From the NCBI GenBank assembly GCA_036566745.1, contig DATCVR010000421.1, forward strand, positions 1-9,097: a DNA stretch of 9,097 bases, written 5' to 3'. Both the position numbers and the translations under genes were made by a program. This document shows, piece after piece, positions 1 to 5,746 of the stretch. Positions within the stretch are counted from its first letter, which is position 1. Every line of letters starts with the position of its first letter. Under the pieces are notes generated by a model that saw only the letters and a list, made by a program, of their open reading frames with translations, did not search any database and had not been told where the DNA came from. This DNA comes from DATCVR01 sp036566745 (GTDB lineage: Bacteria; Actinomycetota; Actinomycetes; Jiangellales; Jiangellaceae).

Positions 1-177
1 AACATCCTCTCGGCCACGGTCTCCACCAACACCGACCGCATCGCCAAGAGCCGCTTCACCTTCGAGATGGCCGACCCCAAGCACCTCGGGCACGTTCTGA
101 AGGCCGTGCGCGGCGTCGAGGGTGTCTTCGACGCCTACCGCCTCACCAGCGGGGTCAGCGCCACCTCGGCATCCTGA
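1..177 (+). CDS. relA: RelA/SpoT (p)ppGpp synthetase/hydrolase, C-terminal end (partial)
   Basis: This is the last 58 codons of a long (Rel-type) alarmone synthetase/hydrolase, cut by the window edge. Reading from base 1, the residues match the end of the C-terminal ACT domain: NILSATVSTNTDR, SRFTFEMADPKHLGHVL and VRGVEGVFDAYRLTSG are characteristic of actinobacterial Rel. The family makes and degrades (p)ppGpp in response to uncharged tRNA on the ribosome, and the ACT/RRM region contacts the ribosome and regulates the N-terminal catalytic domains. None of the catalytic part is visible here. The gene ends at a TGA at 175-177, followed by a hairpin at 200-229 and a convergent DUF349 gene. The family call is secure; whether this copy is bifunctional cannot be seen from this fragment. 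Confidence 0.93.
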   Translation, partial: NILSATVSTNTDRIAKSRFTFEMADPKHLGHVLKAVRGVEGVFDAYRLTSGVSATSAS

Positions 178-199
178 CCCCGCCGCCCGGCCCGTCGTC

Positions 200-229
200 G
201 TCCTGACCCAGGCATGCGCGGGTCAGGAC
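200..229. terminator. Bidirectional hairpin between convergent relA and DUF349 gene
   Basis: GTCCTGACCC (200-209) and GGGTCAGGAC (220-229) form a perfect 10-bp inverted repeat around a 10-nt loop. The hairpin lies 22 bp past the relA stop and contains the stop codon (225-223) of the opposing DUF349 gene, so it could end transcription in both directions. Neither side has a T-tract, which is common for actinobacterial terminators but weakens the case for a classical intrinsic terminator. A second copy of the left arm, TCCTGACCC, lies at 172-180 across the relA stop codon and could compete for pairing with the right arm. Confidence 0.65.
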
Positions 230-1608
230 CCGGCGAACTCCTGGAGCGCGGCTTCGGCCTGCTCAAGCCACGACTTGCGCGCGGCCAGAGCCTCCTCGGC
301 CTCGCGAAGCTTGCGGTCGTTGCCCGCCGCGCGCGCGGCCTCGGCCTTGGACTCGAGGTCGGCGATCGAGGCACGCAACTGGTCGACGGTGTCCTGGGCG
401 CGCGCCCGGGCCTCGGGGTTGGTGCGCTGCCACTCGGCGTCCTCGGCGGCCCGCACGGCGTCCTCGACCTTGCGCAACCGGCCCTCGACCGAGCGCATGG
501 AGTCGCGCGGGACATGCCCGGCCTCTTCCCAGCGGTCCTGGATCGAACGCAGCGACTCGCGGGCGGCCTTCCAGTCGGTGATGGGCAGCAGCGCCTCGGC
601 CTCGACCAGCAGTGCCTCCTTGACCTCGAGGTTCGCGTGCTGCTCGGTGTCGCGCTTGGACTGGTCGTCGGCGCGAGCGGCGAAGAAGACGTCCTGAGCC
701 CCCCTGAACCTCTTCCAGAGCGAGTCCTCGACACCGCGCGGCGCCGGGCCGGCCGCCTTCCAGGCCGACATGAGCTCGCGGTACCGGCGTGAGGTCGGTC
801 CCCAGTCGGTGGAGCCGGACAGCGCCTCGGCCTCCTTGAGGATCTTCTCCTTCGCCACCTGGGCATGCTCGCGCTGCTCGGCCTGCTCGGCGAAGTGGGC
901 CTTGCGCCGGCGCGTGTAGTGGGTGCGCGCGGTCGAGAAGCGCCGCCACAAGGCGTCGTCGGTGGTGCGATCGAGGCGCGGGAGCGACTTCCACTCGTCG
1001 AGCAGCGCGCGGAGCCGATCGGCGCCGGCCCGCCAGTCGGAGCTCTCGGCGATCGCCTCGGCCTCGGCGGAGATCTCGTCCTTGCGGGACCGCGCCTGCT
1101 CCTGAGCCTGGGCCCGCTCGGCCCGCCGCTGGGCGCGTCGCTCGGCGATGCTCGCTTCAAGCGCGTCGAGGCGAGCCAGCAGTCCGTCGATGTCGCCGAT
1201 GGCGTGCGCGTCGGCGAGCGCCGCGCGCACCTTGGTGGCGCCCGAGGCGGTGTCGGCCGGCCCGGCCGCGCCCGACTCGAGGCGCTTCTCGAGGAGGTCG
1301 ACCTGGACGACGAGGTCGTCGAACTTGCGGGTGAAGAAGGCCAGTGCCTCCTCGGGCTTGCCGACCTGCCAGGACCCGATGGACCGCTCGCCGGTGCGGG
1401 TGCGCACGAACACCTCGCCGGTGTCGTCGACGCGGCCCCATTCGACGGAGGCCACGGTGGCCGCGGCCGAGCCTGGCTCCGCGGTGGGTGTGTCGGCGGC
1501 AGGCTCGGGCTCAGGCGCGGGTGCGCCGGCCTCCGGCGCCGGGGTGGCGGCGTCGGGAGCGGCCGGGCGGGCCTCGTCTGGTCCGGGAATGCCGGGGGTG
1601 TTGGTCAC
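223..1608 (-). CDS. DUF349 domain-containing protein
   Basis: This is a 461-aa helical protein with at least two clear DUF349 repeats and a third weaker one. The repeats start at residues D191, D268 and D345. Each has a DW pair and then a W in the next helix (EWKSLPR, AWKAAGPAPR, RWEEAGHVPR). The first two also carry LWRRF or LWKRF. Residues 1-50 are rich in Pro, Ala and Glu and probably disordered. Residues 150-180 and 398-455 are charged, Ala/Glu/Arg-rich and likely coiled coil. No signal peptide or membrane segment is seen, so it should be cytoplasmic. The biochemical role of DUF349 proteins is not established to my knowledge, so none is assigned. The GTG start at 1608 has GAGGA (1616-1620) 7 nt upstream. 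It lies 31 nt downstream of ppiB and is probably cotranscribed with it. Confidence 0.9.
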   Translation of the reverse strand: MTNTPGIPGPDEARPAAPDAATPAPEAGAPAPEPEPAADTPTAEPGSAAATVASVEWGRVDDTGEVFVRTRTGERSIGSWQVGKPEEALAFFTRKFDDLVVQVDLLEKRLESGAAGPADTASGATKVRAALADAHAIGDIDGLLARLDALEASIAERRAQRRAERAQAQEQARSRKDEISAEAEAIAESSDWRAGADRLRALLDEWKSLPRLDRTTDDALWRRFSTARTHYTRRRKAHFAEQAEQREHAQVAKEKILKEAEALSGSTDWGPTSRRYRELMSAWKAAGPAPRGVEDSLWKRFRGAQDVFFAARADDQSKRDTEQHANLEVKEALLVEAEALLPITDWKAARESLRSIQDRWEEAGHVPRDSMRSVEGRLRKVEDAVRAAEDAEWQRTNPEARARAQDTVDQLRASIADLESKAEAARAAGNDRKLREAEEALAARKSWLEQAEAALQEFAGS

Positions 1609-1638
1609 GTCAGCGTCCTCATCCGGGGTATGGCGGGA

Positions 1639-2406
1639 TCAGGTGGTGGTCACGTCGGTCAGCGTGACCAGGTTCTTCGGCGCGCCGTCGTCGTCGCCGG
1701 ACTCGGTGCCCTCGGCGGCGATGCCGGTGAGCACGTCGAGGCCGGAGGTGACGCGGCCGAACACGGTGTAGTCGGGGTCGAGGTCGGAGTCGTCGTAGAC
1801 CAGGAAGAACTGGCTGCCGTTGGAGTCCGCACCGGAGTTCGCCATGGCCAGGGTGCCGGCCGGATACTCGGCGCCGTCGGTGTTCTCGTTGTCGAACTCG
1901 TACCCGGGACCGCCGGAACCGGAGCCGGTGGGGTCGCCGCACTGGAGCACCTTGAGCGAGTCGGCAGTGGTGAGCCGGTGGCAGGTGCTGTCGTCGAAGT
2001 AGTCGGCCGCGGCCAGGAAGGCGAACGAGCGCGTGGTGCAGGGCGCCTCGTTCGAGAACAGCTCGACCTCGACCTTCTGGCCTCCGATGGTCAGCGTGGC
2101 GGCGGAAGGTACCGCGGCGCCGGCCTCGGGCTCGCGCGGCAGGCCGATGCCGGGGACGGCCGCATCGGCGGTGTCGCGGTAGTCGCAGGCCACGGAGTTG
2201 GGATCGGTGGTGGCCGTCGTGTCGTCGCCGTCGCCGAGCGCGCCGGCCACCAGCACCCCACCGCCCGCGATCAGGGCGACCGTCACCAGCGCTCCGAGGA
2301 CGCGAAGGCCGCGGCCGCGGCGCGCTCCGGCCCGCGATCGGCGCTCCTGCTGGCGCTCGAAACGGCGTCGTGCGAGTTCGCGACGGCGTCGGGCGGTGCT
2401 CGCCAC
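1639..2406 (-). CDS. ppiB: Membrane-anchored cyclophilin-type peptidyl-prolyl isomerase
   Basis: A 255-aa protein: Arg-rich cytoplasmic N-terminus (residues 5-34), one membrane segment (about 35-57), an acidic linker, then a cyclophilin domain (about 103-235) expected outside the membrane, where it would assist folding by proline cis-trans isomerisation. Cyclophilin hallmarks are CHRL (R144, matching the catalytic Arg), Q155 in VLQCGDPTG, GGPGY, ANSGADSNGSQFF (F201) and DYTVFGRV. Relative to human CypA, the position of F60 is Lys152 and that of H126 is Tyr213; from memory, mycobacterial PpiB also differs here. C123, C142 and C156 lie in the domain and could form a disulfide. The GTG at 2406 is chosen because GGGAGGA (2412-2418) sits 5 nt upstream. 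A 51-codon in-frame extension upstream lacks cyclophilin or anchor features and would cover the divergent promoter. Confidence 0.92.
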   Translation of the reverse strand: MASTARRRRELARRRFERQQERRSRAGARRGRGLRVLGALVTVALIAGGGVLVAGALGDGDDTTATTDPNSVACDYRDTADAAVPGIGLPREPEAGAAVPSAATLTIGGQKVEVELFSNEAPCTTRSFAFLAAADYFDDSTCHRLTTADSLKVLQCGDPTGSGSGGPGYEFDNENTDGAEYPAGTLAMANSGADSNGSQFFLVYDDSDLDPDYTVFGRVTSGLDVLTGIAAEGTESGDDDGAPKNLVTLTDVTTT

Positions 2407-2518
2407 CGATGTCCTCCCAGGTCGGTCGAGTCTTACGGGGGCACAGTCTAGGCAGTACCCGGCCGGCGGGGGATAACGAGTTCGCGGCGATGAGGACAGC
2501 GCGGGTAACGTTCGGCAG
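2407..2518. promoter_or_regulatory. Divergent promoter region, ppiB / MBL-hisS
   Basis: This 112-bp gap separates two divergent transcription units and must hold both promoters. On the plus strand the gene start at 2519 has no SD. TAACGT (2506-2511) fits a TANNNT -10 box ending 7 nt before the GTG, which suggests a leaderless transcript. An alternative is TAGGCA (2449-2454), 17 bp, GATAAC (2472-2477). On the minus strand TAGACT (2450-2445) could be the -10 for ppiB, giving a leader of about 30 nt that includes the SD. No convincing -35 was found for the minus strand. All assignments are by eye. Confidence 0.4.
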
Positions 2519-3214
2519 GTGCTGCTGCTCGCCTTCGCCGCCCCGGTGCTGGGCACCAACTGCTACGTCGTCGCCCTCGACGACGGCCAGGAGTGCCTCA
2601 TCGTAGACCCGGGCATCGGCGTCGACGAGCAGGTCGACGCAATCGTCGAGGAACACGCGTTGCGGCCCGTCGCGGCCCTGGTCACCCACGGCCACCTCGA
2701 CCACACGTTCTCCCTTGCCCAGCTGTGCCAGCGGCACGATCTCCCGGTCTACATCCACGAGGCCGACGCCTACCGGCTGGGCGACCCGCTCGGCACCCTG
2801 AGCCCCGATCTCGCCCACGCCTTCGCCGGGTTCGCCGACGACTGGACCATGCCGCCGGACGTCCGCCCGGTCCACGCCGGCGACCGCCTCGACATCGCAG
2901 GGCTCGACGTGTCGGTGGTGGGCGTCCCGGGCCACACCGAAGGCTCGGTCTTCTACTACCTGCACGCTCCGGACGACTCCACGGCCGATGTCTGCTTCAC
3001 CGGAGACGTCCTCTTCGCCGGCACCGTCGGGCGCACCGACCTGCCCGGCGGCGACCCCACGGCGATGGCCACGAGCCTGGCCGGCATCGCCCATCCGGAG
3101 AGCGAGGGCGGCCTGCCCGACACCACCGCGGTGTTGCCCGGCCACGGCGAGCCCTCGACCTTCGGCGCCGAGCGCGTCTCCAACCCGTACTTGCACGACC
3201 CGGACATCGGCTGA
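2519..3214 (+). CDS. MBL-fold metallo-hydrolase, glyoxalase II-like
   Basis: A 231-aa single-domain metallo-beta-lactamase-fold protein, the size of small YcbL/glyoxalase-II-like hydrolases. The dinuclear metal site is complete: THGHLDH (H57, H59, D61, H62), GHT (H139), TGDVLF (D163) and PGHGEPST (H209). Family members hydrolyse thioesters such as S-lactoylglutathione or related small metabolites. Actinobacteria normally use mycothiol rather than glutathione, so the substrate is uncertain. The hydrophobic N-terminus (LLLAFAAPVLGTNCYVV) is the first beta strand of the fold, not a signal peptide. The GTG at 2519 is the only in-frame start after the stop at 2474-2476, and no SD precedes it. The gene sits 26 bp upstream of hisS as in mycobacteria (Rv2581c-hisS, from memory), so the two are likely cotranscribed. 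Confidence 0.9.
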   Translation: MLLLAFAAPVLGTNCYVVALDDGQECLIVDPGIGVDEQVDAIVEEHALRPVAALVTHGHLDHTFSLAQLCQRHDLPVYIHEADAYRLGDPLGTLSPDLAHAFAGFADDWTMPPDVRPVHAGDRLDIAGLDVSVVGVPGHTEGSVFYYLHAPDDSTADVCFTGDVLFAGTVGRTDLPGGDPTAMATSLAGIAHPESEGGLPDTTAVLPGHGEPSTFGAERVSNPYLHDPDIG

Positions 3215-3237
3215 GGACCATCGGCTGTGAGAGGACC
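3206..3237 (+). repeat. Imperfect tandem repeat at the MBL/hisS junction
   Basis: ATCGGCTGAGGACC (3206-3219) is followed immediately by ATCGGCTGTGAGAGGACC (3220-3237), the same unit with a 4-nt insertion. The first copy contains the MBL stop codon (3212-3214). The second supplies the SD AGAGGA (3230-3235) for hisS. It looks like a small local duplication that created or reinforced the hisS ribosome binding site. Confidence 0.7.
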
Positions 3238-3240
3238 ACG

Positions 3241-4509
3241 GTGAACGACATCCAGTTCCGCGCCCCCAGGGGCACCTTCGACCTCGTGCCGCCTCGGGGC
3301 GAGGCGATCCTGGCGGTGCGCGACGCGTTGACCGAGCCCCTGCGCCGCGCCGGGTACGGCTACGTCGAGACGCCGTCGTTCGAGGAGACCCAGCTGTTCG
3401 TCCGCGGCGTGGGCGAGTCCACCGACGTCGTCACCAAGGAGATGTACTCCTTCACCACCCGCGGCGGCGACGATGTCTCGCTGCGCCCCGAGGGCACCGC
3501 GCCGGTCCTCCGCGCCGCGCTCGAGAACGGCCTCCACCGCGGCGCGCTTCCGGTGAAGCTCTGGTACTCCGGCTCGTACTACCGCTACGAGCGTCCCCAG
3601 AAGGGCCGCTACCGCCACTTCTCCCAGATCGGCGCCGAGGTCCTGGGCACCCAGGATCCTGCTGTCGACGCCGAGGTCATCGTGCTGGCCATGGACGGCT
3701 ACCGCGCGCTGGGGCTGACCGGCGTGCGGGTGCTGCTCAACTCCCTCGGCTCCGACGAGTCGCGTCCGGCCTACCGCGCGGCGCTGCAGGACTACCTGCG
3801 CGCGCTCGACCTCGACGAGGAGACCCAGCGTCGCATCGAGATCAACCCCCTGCGGGTGCTCGACGACAAGCGTCCCGAGGTGCAGGAGGCGCTGGCCGGC
3901 GCGCCGGTGATCACCGACTACCTCTCCGCGGGTGACCGCGCCCACCACGACGCCGTGCGCGAGCGGCTGACCGATGCCGGCGTGGCGTACGAGGACGATC
4001 CGCGCCTGGTCCGCGGGCTCGACTACTACACGCGCACGCTGGTCGAGTTCGTCCACGACGGGCTCGGCTCGCAGTCGGCGGTGGGTGGAGGCGGACGCTA
4101 CGACGGATTGTCGGAGCTGATCGGAGGCCCGTCGCTGCCGGGTGTGGGCTACGCCCTCGGCGTCGACCGGACCCTGCTGGCGATGGAGGCCGAGGGTCTG
4201 GAGCTGCCCGGGCGGGTGGGCGTCGACGTGTTCGCCGTGCCCCTGGGCGACGACGCGGCGCGGCGGGCGTTCGGGCTGGTCACCGAGCTGCGGCGAGCAG
4301 GGGTCTCGGCCGACGTAGCCACCGGTGGACGCGGCCTCAAAGGCGCGATGAAGGCCGCCGACCGCAGCGGCGCCCGGTACGCGGTCGTCCTGGGCGAGCG
4401 CGACCTGGCCGAGGGCGTGGCCCAGGTCAAGGACCTGCGCTCGGCGGAGCAGTCGCCGGTGAAGCTCGACGAACTGGCCGCGCACCTCATCGGGCTCGCC
4501 GGCGGCTGA
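3241..4509 (+). CDS. hisS: Histidyl-tRNA synthetase
   Basis: A 422-aa class II aminoacyl-tRNA synthetase that charges tRNA(His) in the cytoplasm. The catalytic core spans about residues 5-320. It shows PRGTFDLVPP at the start, SLRPEGTAPVLRA (80-92), the motif-2 block YRYERPQKGRYRHFSQIGAE (114-133), the histidine-binding LVRGLDYYTRT (256-266), GGGGRYDGL (282-290) and motif 3 GYALGVDR (303-310). The C-terminal anticodon-binding domain follows (about 325-422, ending in the TGGRGLKGAMKAADR and YAVVLGERDL blocks). The GTG at 3241 is chosen because AGAGGA lies 5 nt upstream and translation then begins at the conserved FRAPRGTFD. The frame stays open far upstream only as a shadow of the MBL gene. 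The Cys pair I remember near residue 230 in streptomycete HisRS (YLCDAC) is YLSAGD here. It is probably cotranscribed with the MBL gene. Confidence 0.97.
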   Translation: MNDIQFRAPRGTFDLVPPRGEAILAVRDALTEPLRRAGYGYVETPSFEETQLFVRGVGESTDVVTKEMYSFTTRGGDDVSLRPEGTAPVLRAALENGLHRGALPVKLWYSGSYYRYERPQKGRYRHFSQIGAEVLGTQDPAVDAEVIVLAMDGYRALGLTGVRVLLNSLGSDESRPAYRAALQDYLRALDLDEETQRRIEINPLRVLDDKRPEVQEALAGAPVITDYLSAGDRAHHDAVRERLTDAGVAYEDDPRLVRGLDYYTRTLVEFVHDGLGSQSAVGGGGRYDGLSELIGGPSLPGVGYALGVDRTLLAMEAEGLELPGRVGVDVFAVPLGDDAARRAFGLVTELRRAGVSADVATGGRGLKGAMKAADRSGARYAVVLGERDLAEGVAQVKDLRSAEQSPVKLDELAAHLIGLAGG

Positions 4510-4522
4510 TCGGCGGCTGCGG

Positions 4523-4542
4523 CGCCTGGGTGTGGGCAGGCG
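4523..4542 (+). terminator. Possible weak terminator hairpin after hisS
   Basis: CGCCTG (4523-4528) pairs with CAGGCG (4537-4542) around an 8-nt loop, 14 bp after the hisS stop, followed only by GTT. It is G+C-rich but short and without a T-tract. It lies just before the putative promoter of the radical SAM gene, where separating the two units would make sense. Confidence 0.3.
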
Positions 4543-4543
4543 G

Positions 4544-4572
4544 TTGCGGGTGAGGCGAACATGTGTTCGAAT
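4544..4572 (+). promoter_or_regulatory. Putative leaderless promoter of the radical SAM gene
   Basis: TTGCGG (4544-4549) and TCGAAT (4567-4572) are separated by 17 bp and each matches 4 of 6 bases of the sigma-70/HrdB-type -35 and -10 consensus. The -10 ends 6 nt before the ATG at 4579, so transcription would begin at the start codon. No SD lies within a usable distance of the ATG, which fits a leaderless mRNA. The LexA-type box at 4556-4569 lies between the two elements and overlaps the -10. Confidence 0.5.
4556..4569. promoter_or_regulatory. LexA/SOS box upstream of the radical SAM gene
   Basis: CGAACATGTGTTCG has perfect inverted arms, CGAAC and GTTCG, around ATGT. It agrees with the Gram-positive/actinobacterial LexA operator pattern (CGAAC-RNRY-GTTCG; the mycobacterial core is GAAC-N4-GTTC). 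It lies 9 bp before the start codon and overlaps the putative -10 box, a position where bound LexA would block RNA polymerase. This predicts that the downstream gene is repressed normally and induced by DNA damage. Confidence 0.82.
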
Positions 4573-4578
4573 GACTGA

Positions 4579-5625
4579 ATGAGGTGGCAGGGGCAGGAGC
4601 TCGACGTCGACGACGGCCGTGCCCTGCCCGGTCTCGGCCGCCTGGCCGGGCTGGTGCGCAGTGTCACCACGCCCGAGTTCGCCGGCGTCACCTTCCACGA
4701 GGTGCTGGCGAAGTCCGCGCTGAACAAGGTGCCCGACGCCTCGTCCATGCCGTTCCGGTGGACGGTCAATCCGTATCGGGGCTGTTCCCACGGGTGTGTC
4801 TACTGCTACGCCCGGGGGAGTCATCGCTACCTCGACCTCGGCACGGGCGACGACTTCGATCGCCAGCTCGTGGTCAAGACCAACGTCGCCGAAGTACTGG
4901 CACGCGAGCTCGCCCGGGCGTCGTGGTCGCGCGAGCACGTCGCGCTCGGCACCAACACCGATCCCTACCAGCGGGCCGAGGGTCGCTATCGGTTGATGCC
5001 CGGCGTCATCGAGGCGCTGGCAGCGTCGGGCACGCCGCTGTCGGTGCTGACCAAGGGCACGCTGTTACGTCGCGACCTGCCGTTGCTGGCGGCTGCCGCC
5101 GATCAGGTGGGTGTCGGCATCGGCGTGTCCATCGCGGTGCTCGACGACGTCCTCCAGCCGCTCGTCGAGCCGGGCACGCCGACCACCAAGGCGCGGCTGG
5201 CGCTGGTGTCGGCGGTGCGCGAGGCCGGGCTCTCGTGCGGGGTGATGATCGCTCCGGTGCTGCCGTGGCTCACCGACTCCGTCGAGCACCTCGACGCCCT
5301 GCTGGCCGCGGTGGCCGAGGCCGGTGCCACGGGCGTCCACATCAGCTCGCTGCATCTGCGGTCGGGCGCTCGCGAGTGGTACTTCGCCTGGCTCCGGCGC
5401 GAACATCCCGAGCTGGTCGCGGGGTACCACCGGTTGTACGCCGGGGGAGCGTACGCCTCGGCGGCCTACCGTCGCTGGCTGCACGATCGGGCCACACCGC
5501 TGCTCGCCGCGCACGGCCTCGACGGCGGGCGGGCCGCCATCAGAACCGGCTTCGCCGTGGGGATGATGCCCGCGGCCGCTCAGGGGGCCACCGGCCCGCT
5601 GGCGGCCGACCCCACCCTGTTCTGA
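4579..5625 (+). CDS. Rv2578c-family radical SAM protein (SplB-like)
   Basis: A 348-aa radical SAM enzyme. The [4Fe-4S] cluster motif CX3CX2C is at C69, C73 and C76 in NPYRGCSHGCVYCYAR. Other family blocks are the N-terminal TFHEVLAKSALNKVP (38-52), VALGTNTDPYQRAEGRY (121-137), LTKGTLLRRDLPLL (157-170), MIAPVLPWLTDS (223-234) and the terminal PTLF. From memory these match M. tuberculosis Rv2578c almost block for block. The family falls in the SplB group (COG1533, related to spore photoproduct lyase), but its reaction is not established to my knowledge. The ATG at 4579 begins with the family's MRW. It lacks an SD and seems leaderless. The LexA box 9 bp upstream supports a DNA-damage role. The gene is separated from hisS by 69 bp and from aspS by 121 bp. 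Confidence 0.92.
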   Translation: MRWQGQELDVDDGRALPGLGRLAGLVRSVTTPEFAGVTFHEVLAKSALNKVPDASSMPFRWTVNPYRGCSHGCVYCYARGSHRYLDLGTGDDFDRQLVVKTNVAEVLARELARASWSREHVALGTNTDPYQRAEGRYRLMPGVIEALAASGTPLSVLTKGTLLRRDLPLLAAAADQVGVGIGVSIAVLDDVLQPLVEPGTPTTKARLALVSAVREAGLSCGVMIAPVLPWLTDSVEHLDALLAAVAEAGATGVHISSLHLRSGAREWYFAWLRREHPELVAGYHRLYAGGAYASAAYRRWLHDRATPLLAAHGLDGGRAAIRTGFAVGMMPAAAQGATGPLAADPTLF

Positions 5626-5657
5626 CGCCGGTGCGCCGCCTCGCGTCGTAATCTCGT

Positions 5658-5687
5658 TCGTCACCGCGGCGCGCAGGATCGTAGGAT
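5658..5687 (+). promoter_or_regulatory. Putative aspS promoter
   Basis: TAGGAT (5682-5687) fits a TANNNT -10 box. TCGTCA (5658-5663), 18 bp upstream, is a 4-of-6 match to a -35. This would start transcription near 5694 with a leader of about 50 nt. The -10 lies in a short direct repeat, AGGATCG at 5675-5681 and 5683-5689 (8-bp period). A 7-bp inverted repeat (GCGCCGC 5633-5639, GCGGCGC 5666-5672) with a 26-nt loop precedes it but is too loose to call a terminator. Confidence 0.35.
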
Positions 5688-5746
5688 CGGCGGGCGACGT
5701 CCCACGACGCGCGTCCACCACCGCCTCATCAGGAGGGACCACTCCC

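Noticed and set aside
865..2451. Long plus-strand open frame (528 codons) across the DUF349 and ppiB genes
   Set aside because: Gly/Val/Arg-rich, low-complexity translation with no domain. It is antisense to two genes with clear family motifs and matched SDs, a usual artefact of high-GC DNA.
2407..2559. 51-codon in-frame upstream extension of ppiB
   Set aside because: It would overlap the start of the MBL gene and the divergent promoter, and GGGAGGA points to the GTG at 2406.
2593..3240. Upstream extension of the hisS frame over the MBL gene
   Set aside because: The extension is an Arg/Pro-rich out-of-frame reading of the MBL gene; hisS family sequence begins at 3241 with a well-placed SD.
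4561..4578. ATG codons at 4561 and 4571 as alternative starts before the radical SAM gene
   Set aside because: Both frames stop within a few codons (TGA at 4576-4578 and 4580-4582) and they fall within or next to the LexA box.
2956..4938. 660-codon minus-strand open frame opposite hisS
   Set aside because: Shadow of hisS and the radical SAM gene; composition-driven, no motif.
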